Origin: Dictyostelium firmibasis
Taxonomy: Eukaryota; Evosea; Eumycetozoa; Dictyosteliales; Dictyosteliaceae
DNA length: 64,000 nucleotides
Direction of reading: 5' to 3'
Assembly: GCA_036169595.1 (NCBI GenBank)
Contig: CM069766.1
Coordinates: 567,001 to 631,000 of the forward strand
Under the pieces are notes generated by a model. That model had not been told where the DNA came from. It worked only from the letters and a program-made list of their open reading frames with translations, and ran no database searches. Shown here piece after piece: positions 51,841-64,000 of this stretch (position 1 is its first letter; the number at the start of each line of letters is the position of its first letter). The translations under genes were made by a program, and so were the position numbers.

Positions 51841-54564
51841 TTGTTGGATATCATATTTTTTCTTTAAAATTGAAGTTAATTGAACTTGATTAAATAAATG
51901 AGGGAAATTTCTAAGTGGTGAAGTTGATGATAAAAAACTATTTGTATTTGAAGCACGTTGAAAAGCTGTTTGACCAAATTGTCTATAGAATCCATGAATG
52001 TTATGTTTTTTAAAGAAATCAGTAATAACATCATCTGCTGTTGATAAAAATTCATCTACAATTTCTTGACCTACTGAATAAATTGTTTTACTAACTTTAA
52101 CATCTATATTATGATTATCAATATTACCAAAACTAGGTCTTTTAATGAATACTGAACTTTTATCAATACCTAATCTACCATAATTTTCAAGTTCTTTTTT
52201 ATTTTCAATACGAAATTCTCTTCTTCTATTTAATAAATCATTAGCTTGTAATAATATTTTTTGACCAAGACCAATTGATTCATTTTCATTTTCATTTTCC
52301 TCTTGTTGTTGTTCCAATGAATCTCTAATATGTTTTGATGCTTGATCTTGTGATAATGTTACAACATTTGTAAGAAGGGTTGGATAGATTTTATAGGAAT
52401 TTAATTTACCAGAACCTTTTAATAAATTAAATTCAATGGTAATTGATGCAACTGGATTTTTTTTTGAAGCATTTGATAATGAAATTGATTCAAGTAATTC
52501 CCTTGGAAATAAATGAAAAGTACCTTGTGGTAAATATGAAGTTTTTAAATTTAATAAACTTGTTCTATAGAGTATATTATCATGTTGACTACCATCTGAA
52601 GGTATCCAACGTGAAACATCTGCAATATGAACATAAAGTTTATCTAAAGTATCACTACTATTAAAATCAATACTAAATGCATCATCAACTGCAAGTGTTG
52701 TTTTCTTATCAATTGCAATCACTGGTAAATCTTCATTAAATATAATTCTACTTTCACTCAATGAATCTTGAATTTCATTTGGTCGATTAATAATTGTTTC
52801 TGCATATTTAAAAAATTCTGGACTCCATAAACCAAAAAATGTTTTTTGTCTAATAACATTTTCATTTAGACAATCACTATCAATTTCAAGGAAACCAATT
52901 GAATTTAATAATTGTTTTGCACCATTTGGAGAAACTTCAAAATTTAAATCTAATAAAATCTTTCTAAAACTTTCATCGATTGTAAGTGAATTAAATGGCG
53001 ATAACGAAACAATCTTTAATAAATTTAAATAATAAATATCACCAATATCTATTTGATTCTCTTTTGAAATAATGGATTTTTTACTATTCTCATTATCTCT
53101 TAAAAGTTTAATAGTTTTTACTTGATCAATGTTTTCTATTTTTAAATCTTTTGAAAAATCTTCATCATAATCATCTTCGTCATAATCATCATAATCATTT
53201 TCTGTAATTGTTGATGATTCTGTAGTTTCATTGTATTCACCCTTTTCTAAAACTGTTTCAAATAAACTTTTTTCTAACTTTTCAATTGATTTATCTTCAT
53301 CATCATCTTCTTCTTCTTCTTCCTCCTCCTCTTCATCATATTCATCAATTTCTTGATTATTATTATTAATTTCTTGATTAATTTTTATAAAATTACCAAT
53401 TTTTTTAATGAATTTTTCTAAAGATTTATTGGATTCAATAAATTGAAAACCATTTTTACCCTCTTTTGATTTGATAATATTTGTATTGGTTGAAAGATAT
53501 TTAAAAGTGAAATAAGTTTGTTGTTTAGTTGGTGTTGAAGTATTATGAATTAATTTTGAAACTTGAGTTGATGTGAATTCAAATTCTTTAATAAATAAAG
53601 AATTTGCTGATTTTGCTGATAGATAACTATTGAATTCATAATTCTCCAATTGATACTGTTTTTGCATTTTAATTAATTCACTCATTTCAATGACTCCAAA
53701 ATTTTTACCCCAAAAATCGACTACATCATGTTTACTAATATAGATCGTATCAACTTTTGGTTCACTTGAAATATCATCATCATCAGTTATTAATCTTTCA
53801 ATTTTGAAAGTTCTATTATCTGCTGATATATCAATAACAATACCAATATAGAATTTTTCTTTATATAAAAATTCAATTGCTGAATTAATTAATGGATTAG
53901 ATGGAGGTTTATATAATCCTTCATTTATTACATTTTCAACACCAAATAATAATCCTAAATGTTTTAAATTTTTTTTTTCATTTAAACTATTTTCTAAATT
54001 AATTTTTTTATTTTTTGAAAAAATATTATTTTCTCTTATTTCCAAATCATTATTTGATTGTTGTTGTTGTTGTTGTTTTTTTTGTTGACCTATAAAATCT
54101 TTTTCGAGTTGAATTTGTTCAATTTTATTTTCATCTAAATTTTCTAATTTCTTTTTCATTTTCTCAGTTACTGAATTTGGAATAAGTAATTTCAATCCAA
54201 GTGGTAATCCTTCAACATCTTTTAGTGAATCTTGTAATTTTTCTTTTTTATTTTGAATATCTTTACTCAACTTTTCTTTTTTTGATTCCCAAACTTTTGC
54301 TTCTGCCCTTTTTTTTTTATTTTCTAATTTTTCAGAATCTGTTAATCTCTTTCTCTCTGTAATTGATAGTGAACTTTTAATTTGTGGTAATGGTAGATGT
54401 GAAACCCTCTTTATTGTATCTCTAATTTTTTCATCATTTATATATTCAAAATCATTATTATCATTTCTAACAACAAAATGACGTTTAATTATATGAGTTG
54501 TTGATATTATTGAATTTTGAAATTTACAATTATTTTTTAAAACATTCACATTAATTTTTAACAT
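51364..54564 (-). CDS. RNase II-type 3'-5' exoribonuclease, probably mitochondrial
   Basis: One exon, 1066 residues. The N-terminus (MLKINVNVLKNNCKFQNSII) lacks acidic residues for about 33 positions and is basic/amphipathic, fitting a mitochondrial presequence. A charged coiled segment, acidic patches and short Gln runs precede the RNB catalytic domain at about 610-960: AIDKKTTLAVDDAFSIDF holds the metal-binding aspartates, followed by YVHIADVSRWI, TSYLPQGTFHLFPRELL and FYRQFGQTAFQRAS. A C-terminal S1-like strand region closes it (VPFSVGDTVFVSVEDFD). The order matches the mitochondrial Dss1/RNR1-like branch, which degrades or matures organellar RNA. Catalytic residues appear intact. Confidence 0.9.
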
Positions 54565-54673
54565 TTTTTTTTTTTTACAAAAATAAAATAAAATGAAAAA
54601 AATAAAATGGAAAAAAAATAAAATAAAATAAAATAAAATAAAATAAAATAAAAATAAATAAAATAAGAAAAAA

Positions 54674-54708
<35 letters not shown>

Positions 54709-55131
54709 GAAAAAAAAAAAACGAAAGAATAATTTAAATTTTTTTTTTTTTTTTTTTTTTATTAAATTTTAATAAAATATTTTTGATTTTCCCTTTTTTT
54801 TTTATTTATTTGTTTTATTATTTTCAATATTATTATCAAAAAACATATATCTGTTTAAAAAAGATAGTTTTCTTTTTTTTTTTTTTTTTTTTTAATTTTT
54901 TTTAATTTTTATTTTTCAACAGAAAATTCTTTTATCAAAAAACAAAACTCGAAAAAAATCTTTTTTTTTTTTTTTAAAATATTTTTTATTTTTTTTAAAG
55001 CCGGTTTTAAAATTGAGAAATAAATTAAATTAAAAAATAAAATATACATATATACATACAGATACATATATTTTATATTGTTTACTTTTTTTTTTTTTTT
55101 TTCCGATTATTAAAATAATATAAAAATAAAA
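54565..55131. promoter_or_regulatory. Divergent promoter region
   Basis: About 570 bp between the RNase (minus) and the M6P-receptor-like gene (plus). A/T tracts include six AAAAT repeats (54617-54650). No sharp element can be named. Confidence 0.45.
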
Positions 55132-56345
<1,214 letters not shown>

Positions 56346-56632
56346 AATAAAAAAATAAAAAATAAATTAAAAATTAGTAAATAAATAAAAAAAAAGAAAT
56401 AATTTATATATAACTTTTCATTTTTATTAAATATAATTTATCATATATGTTAGGATATATTTTATTTTTTATTTTTTGATGGGTGGAAAAAAATAATAAT
56501 CAAATAAAATATGTCCTGAAGAAAGACTATCGCAAATTGATTATTAAAATACCGATATAGATTCACCAAAAATTAAAAACTATCAACTTATTTGTTTATA
56601 AATATATATATATATAAAAAATAAAATTTATT

Positions 56633-59600
56633 TTATTTTTTTTTATTTTTTGGTTTTAAAGGATCACCAAATTGAGATTGAGATTCTTTATAAATTTGAG
56701 ATTTTAAAAAGTTTTTATAAGAACCAACTCTTAACATTTCTAAAACTGATTGACCTGCACATTTGAAAGCTTCATGAGTTTCATCATCAATATTCTTCGA
56801 GAGTGATTGTTTACATTGAGCTCTAATATCATATTCGATATTAACTTCTAATGGAGAACCATCACGAATAAAAGTTTCATAGATATTATAGGCCACCTTA
56901 AGTGATCTTGGTTTACTTGATTTAACGAATGAATCTGTCTCTAATAAGAATAATAAAATCTCTTCACTCTTTTCTAATTTAACGTATTTCTTAAATGAAT
57001 CTAACCAATTTGGATCAGTTAATATAATTGTAAATGGATCACTTGGGTCTAAATCGAAAAATGTTGATGATGATGAGCTACCATCATTACTAGTTCTTGG
57101 TGAAACACATCCTTGACCATTATTATTTGATCCTTGTTGTGATGACACTGTTAATGCTGATGCTGATGATGAATTACTACTATTACCAGTAATTCCACCA
57201 ATTAATGGTAAACCACCTAAACTTGGTGAAAACATTCCCATAACACCACTTTTAATTCTTTCACTTACGCCTGATGATGATGATGTCGTTTGAGAACTTA
57301 AATTTGGTGAAGAAGTTTTACTGCTACTTGTACTGTTACTAACGCCATTACCATTATTATTGGTATTACCAATTAAATTACTATTTATATATGGATTATT
57401 TAAAGATGATGATGAACCTGAATTTGGTAATCTTGAGCCATTACTACCAACACTACTATTACTACCAACACTACTAGTTAATGATGTTATACCTAAATTA
57501 TTATTTATATTATTACCACCACTACTACCTCCGCTATTACTTAATGAACTACTTGTATTATAAATAGTACTATTATTTAAATTATTATTACTATTATTTA
57601 TATTATTATTTATATTATTTATATTATTATTTATATTATTATTATTATTGTTATTATTATTGTTATTATTATTGTTATTGTTATTATTATTTAAACTATT
57701 ACTTAAACTATTATTATTATTATTATTATTATTGTTATTGTTATTATTATTATTGTTATTAATATTATTATTATTATTATTAATATTATTGTTATTATTT
57801 TGATTATTTAGAATATAGGTTTTATAAGATGGTATGACTAATTTGAATTTCTCTTTTAAAATCAACTCAAATTGTTGATCAATTTTTGAATCTTGTTTTG
57901 TTTTTTTTTCTTCACGATCAATATATTTCTTCATTTTCTCTTCACGATTTAACATTTCTTTACAAAGATTAGAATTTAAAAATGGTTGGAAGTAATTGTA
58001 GGCGATATGTAAGATAACGTCTTGACCAACATTTTTAAACATATTTCTTGTTACTGATTTCGATGAGATTGCATCTTGAATGGTTTGATATTGAATGGTT
58101 GTAATTTGTTTCTCACAACCTGGTTTCAAATAAATATCATAGATATCCATTGCATACATTTCCAATAATTGGTCATCTTGGGTATCTTTGAATTTATTGA
58201 TCTCTAAATAAAATGAAATCATATTAACAATTTCTAAATGTGTATTACTATTAATTGAAAATGGGGTAATCAATGGTTCTAATCTTGGTGATAATGATAG
58301 TACTAATGGCGGTATTATACCATTATTATTATTATTATTATTATTATTTAAACTATTATTATTATTGATATTATTGTTATTATTGGAGCTATCTATATTT
58401 AATTGTGACATTAAACCAGAAATATTTGTATTACTATTACTTTTTGTTAAGTTACCATTATTTGTAGAGTTTGAATTATTTGGTGTTGTAGGGTGTAATT
58501 GTTTAATAAATAAAATGAAATATTCAATTGTAATTGGATTTTTAATGATTGAATCAACAGAATTGATACAATGAAATACACCTCTATTCTCGGTTAAATA
58601 TGTTTCAAAGTTTGATGATGATGTTGAAGATGATAATGGTGATGATGAAATTGGTGATATTGAATTTTTAATTAATGTACTTGCTGAATGATATAATGGA
58701 CTTGTCATAAATAATGGAAACATTGATAAATTTAATATAGTATAAACATTTTCAACTGCTAATACTAAACTTGAATAAAATGGTTGATCTTCTTCAACTG
58801 TATTCTTTCTATTTTCAATTAATTGTTTTGAACTAAATAAAATTTTTTTTTAATAATTAATATACAATTTTTTTTTTTGTTTTTTTTTTTTTTTATTATT
58901 TTTACTTACTCTGAGTCAATATTAATTTCATAATTACATTCATTTGCAATATAATTACCATACATATTTAAAAATAAAGTTCTAACTCTATTTCTTGGAT
59001 AGTTATTAGTTTCTAAATCTTTTAAAGTTGTTGCATCTAACCAAAATAATAAATTTTCAAGACAATGTTGTTTCTCTGCAAAGATTCTAAATGCCTTTAA
59101 ATAAATTGGCATATCCAATAAATCTTTAAAGTTTTGTGGTGGTAAATTTGAAATATTTCCACCATTTTGATTCAAAAATAATGATGATGAAGTTGGTGTT
59201 GTAATTGGTGATATCGTTGGTGATGAGTTATTTGAAAAAGTTGTATTAATTGGTGTAACTTCTTGATTGACTCCATTTTTACCAAATCTAACAATTTGAT
59301 GTAAATTTATCATCTTTTTTTGTATTAAAAAAATAAATATATAAATAAAATTAATAAAATGAAAATAAAATTGTAAATTTTAAATCTATATATATATGTG
59401 TGTGAATGTATATTTACTTGTTTTGAAATATTATATAAAAATTCATGTTTTCTTGTAACAAACTCTGATAATTCATTTTCAATTAACATTAAATATTTTT
59501 CATATTGATGAGTTGATTGATTTAATTTTGCCATTGTACTTGCAATTTTATCACTTGTACTATCAGAGATTGATTTGGAATATTTTAATAACAACGATCT

Positions 59601-60210
59601 CAATTCCTTTCTTTGAAAATTTGATTCAACTAAAAATTTGTCCATCTCTTGTTTTAAACTTTTAAATATTTCTGAATGATCAAATGGAATTCCATTTTCA
59701 AATGTATAATCTAATAAAAATTTACTCTCTTTCTATAAAATTTTATTGTTTTAAAAAAAAAATGTAAAATAATAAATAATTAATAATGTATAATAATGAT
59801 AGTTTTAATCATAATATAATTTCTTACTAATGTTTGAGGTAAAATAGAAGCTACTTCTTTATTAAATTGAATTACTGGTGAAGCAATAGAAGAGATTGAC
59901 GGAAATTGTAAAGAAACTCTGTTAAGATCATTTGATAATACAAACGATGATTGTCCAAATGATTCAGCTACACTTAAAAAAGATCTTGATGCCTCCAATG
60001 TATTAATCAATGAACCTCTCAAATTAACTAATGTTTGAATATTTGAGCTAAACCTTTTGGATGAAACTACCTCCATTTCAATTGAGTCTTCTAATAACTA
60101 TATTTTTGATAAATTTAAAAAATAATAATAGTAATAATAACAATCGTTTTTAATTAATACTGGAATTATTAATTTTATAGTATAAAAATAAAACTTACTG
60201 TAAATCCCAT
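56633..60210 (-). CDS. Multi-RGS-domain protein with helical (BAR-like) N-terminus
   Basis: Five exons, 60210-60199, 60097-59828, 59732-59418, 59313-58910 and 58832-56633, all in phase, give 1066 residues. Exon 1 is four codons (MGFT). Residues about 5-200 are a long helical region reminiscent of BAR/IMD domains (SIASPVIQFNKEVASILPQT, ELSEFVTRKHEFLYNISKQ). Three RGS-like domains follow: about 262-395 (FKDLLDMPIYLKAFRIFAEK, ENLLFWLDA), about 418-640 (NPITIEYFILFIKQLH, IVNMISFYLEINKFK, TTIQYQTIQDAI) and about 933-1050 (NWLDSFKKYVKLEKSEEILL, DIRAQCKQSL). Asn/Ser-rich linkers divide the second and third. RGS domains accelerate GTP hydrolysis on G-alpha; the sequence suggests a membrane-bound regulator of heterotrimeric G proteins. 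Whether each RGS is active cannot be told. Confidence 0.85.
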
Positions 60211-60455
60211 TTTTAATTGTTTTTATTCTTTTTTTTTTTGTTTCGTTTTATTTTTTTTTATAAAATACAATATTATTTTGTTTTTTTATCTTTTTTTTCT
60301 AGATAGTTATTGTTTGTTTGGAAATTATGAAAATAAAAAAAATAAAAAAAAAAAGTTAGTATTTATAGTTTCAAAAAAAATAAATAATGTTAATTTTGTT
60401 TGAAATATTTGATTGATTTTAAAATAAAAATTTAGATAGATAAAGTTATTGAAAT

Positions 60456-60494
<39 letters not shown>

Positions 60495-61084
60495 TTTAAA
60501 GATTATAATCAAGAAGTTTAGATATTGTTGTGATTGGTTATTTGAAAAGATGTATTGAGATTTATTGTATAAACACCATAATAGTTTACCTTTTTTTTTT
60601 TTTTTTTGCTTTTTTGCTTTTTTGCTTTTTTTTTTTTTTTGCTTTTTTGCTTTTTTGTTTTTTTTTTTTTTAAAAATTTTATTTTATTTTATTTTTTTTT
60701 ATAAATTTTGACGAAGGTGTGAAATGGTTAGATTTATAGTGTGTGTGTTTTGTGGTTTAAGTTTAAAAATGGTAAAATAAAAGAAAACAAAATTGTTAAC
60801 AAAAAAAAAAAAAAAAAAAAAAAAAAATTTATTTTTTGTTATATAGTTAAACCAAGTTATTTAAGTAATGAAATTTTAATTTTAATTTTAATTTTAATTT
60901 TTTTTTTTTTTTTTTTTTAATTTCAATTTTATTTTTTAAAATTTTATTTTATTTTTTTTTTTTTTTTGAATTATCAACAGAAAGGTACAATATTTTTTTT
61001 TTTTTTTTTTATTTCAATTTTTTTTTTTTTTAAAATTTTTTTTTTTTTTTTTTCACCAAATCTCCAACACATCGTGCACATCAC

Positions 61085-61115
<31 letters not shown>

Positions 61116-61399
61116 GAATTTTTTTTTTTCTTTTTTTTTCTTTTTTTTTCTTCATGTCTTGTCCCATTAAAAAATTTCGAAAAAAAAAGTAGAAAAAAAA
61201 ATATCTTAATGAATTTTCAATTAGTTATCTTTCTTTTGTAAATTCAAATAGATTTTTTTTTCCCAGCAACACAGAAAGAGGTATTTACAAATTCTTTCTT
61301 ATTCATTTATATATATATATATATAAAATAAAAAAAAAAAAAAATTATATATATATATATATATATATAAATATATAAAACAAAAATAAAAATAAAAAA
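60211..61399. promoter_or_regulatory. Divergent intergenic region
   Basis: About 1.2 kb between the RGS gene and the Rit1-like gene. Long T-tracts, four or five TTTTTTGC repeats (60604-60655) and an AT-dinucleotide run (61309-61370) just before the Rit1 ATG. No gene seen; the 91-codon frame at 60966 is poly-Phe. Confidence 0.5.
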
Positions 61400-63194
<1,795 letters not shown>

Positions 63195-63213
63195 TTTGTA
63201 AAATTAAAATTAG

Positions 63214-63249
<36 letters not shown>

Positions 63250-63350
63250 AACTTTGACTTTTCACCTGAAAAATTTTTTTTGTTGTTTTTTTTTTAATTT
63301 TTTATTTTTTTTATTTTTTTTTTGAATTATTATTATTTGAATAATAAAAT

Positions 63351-64000
63351 ATGTCAAAGGTTAATGACTTTGGATTTTCAGAAAACAATGGAGATGAAGT
63401 TGGTATTTCTATGAGTACACCATTTTTAGAGAGTGATAATAGTAATACACAAGGTGTTAGTGGTAGAATAGGTAGTGGTAATAGTAATAATAAAAGTAAT
63501 AGTATTGGTGGAGGTGGTGGTATAAATATTGATGGCGATCCATATAATAGTAGTAGTGGTAGTGGACCAAAAACGAGTAATAACTTTGGATCGGGTACAA
63601 TTGCATTTGTAAAAGGGTTAACACATCCAGTTGCAGCATCAATACATGTATTATTTAAATTATCAGCGATTTTATTATATTTATTTTCAGGTTTATTTGG
63701 TGGAGGTTTCATCCTTACATTCATTCTATGTATACTTTTTTTAAGTTTTGATTTTTATAGTGTAAAAAATATAACTGGTAGACTATTAGTTGGCCTAAGA
63801 TGGTGGAATCAAGTTGATCCAAAGGATGGTACAAATAAATGGTATTTTGAAACTGCCCCAGAGGTAATATTATTAAAATATATTAATAATAATAATAAAA
63901 CAATATAAACAATAATATATAATATCCTATAGAGCGAAAATAATAGAGGTAATATTAGTAATGGTAGCAGCTATTAATATATCAATATTTTTATAACAAT
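63351..64000 (+). CDS. TVP23/FAM18 Golgi membrane protein (3' end outside window)
   Basis: Exon 1 is 63351-63863 and ends in GCC CCA GAG before GTAATA. Exon 2 probably starts at 63933 after CCTATAG and may be very short, since a second GTAATA donor lies at about 63949; the remainder falls outside. The 171 codons seen have a Ser/Asn/Gly-rich head (1-78) and then the TVP23 core: HPVAASIHVLFKLSAILLYL, FILTFILCILFLSFDFYSVK, NITGRLLVGLRWWNQVD and KWYFETAPE. TVP23 proteins are four-pass membrane proteins of the late Golgi/TGN that act in vesicle trafficking. The last two membrane spans are not in the window. Confidence 0.88.

Noticed and set aside
60966-61241. 91-codon poly-Phe ORF
   Set aside because: T-tract artefact in the divergent promoter region.
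63311-63724. 137-codon minus-strand ORF opposite the TVP23 gene
   Set aside because: Antisense shadow; the plus frame has clear TVP23 motifs.

Overview
The window is nuclear DNA of a dictyostelid amoeba, almost certainly Dictyostelium discoideum or a very close relative. Base composition is extremely A+T-rich, intergenic DNA is mostly long A and T tracts, and AAT/TTA and CAA arrays encode Asn and Gln homopolymers. Introns are short and A+T-rich, usually opening with GTATGT, GTAAGT or GTAATA. Several families are dictyostelid-specific. All splice junctions given here were worked out by hand from donor and acceptor sequence plus reading-phase agreement, without transcript data.

Layout. 1-5.7 kb, minus strand: a LIN-9/ALY-type chromatin protein with SANT and DIRP domains (runs off the left edge) and a peroxisomal acyl-CoA oxidase ending in SKL. 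7-18 kb, plus strand: a decayed family member (pseudogene), an ankyrin-repeat sirtuin, and two large intronless tandem paralogues of a dictyostelid-only family. 18-22.7 kb, minus: an ABCC (MRP-type) transporter that meets the preceding gene tail to tail with 33 bp between stop codons. 24.3-35.1 kb, plus: two tandem cell-surface proteins of ComC type (signal peptide, LRR, TIG, EGF-like repeats, C-terminal membrane anchor). The second carries a 14-unit, strictly 120-bp-periodic EGF-like array, and the two share a near-identical 3' block. 35.2-38.2 kb, minus: a previously easy-to-miss 85-aa acyl-carrier-protein-like gene without the carrier serine, and a CARMIL-like LRR protein without a C-terminal capping-protein motif.

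38.7-39.9 kb is an RNA polymerase III-like island. It holds duplicated tRNA-like repeats with A-box and B-box motifs, an intron-containing tRNA-Tyr(GUA) gene, and, 49 bp upstream of the tRNA, two poly(A)-tailed short insertions bounded by three copies of a 16-bp target-site repeat. That is the signature of tRNA-targeted TRE5-class non-LTR retroelements. After a zone of gene fragments come a small four-pass membrane protein and a cluster of four tiny two-exon genes (63-67 aa; one minus, three plus on about 1.1-kb duplications with conserved promoter motifs).

45.7-64 kb is dense single-copy housekeeping and signalling sequence: 5-hydroxyisourate hydrolase, an arrestin-domain/FYVE protein, an ArfGAP-PH protein, a mitochondrial-type RNase II, a mannose-6-phosphate-receptor-like membrane protein, a coiled/BAR-like protein with three RGS-like domains, the initiator-tRNA ribosyl-phosphate transferase Rit1, and a TVP23/FAM18 Golgi protein cut by the right edge. 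There is no operon logic. The functional grouping that can be supported is by duplication (the two large paralogues, the two ComC-like genes, the small-gene cluster) and a loose enrichment for membrane-traffic proteins (arrestin-FYVE, ArfGAP, M6PR-like, TVP23) at the right end.
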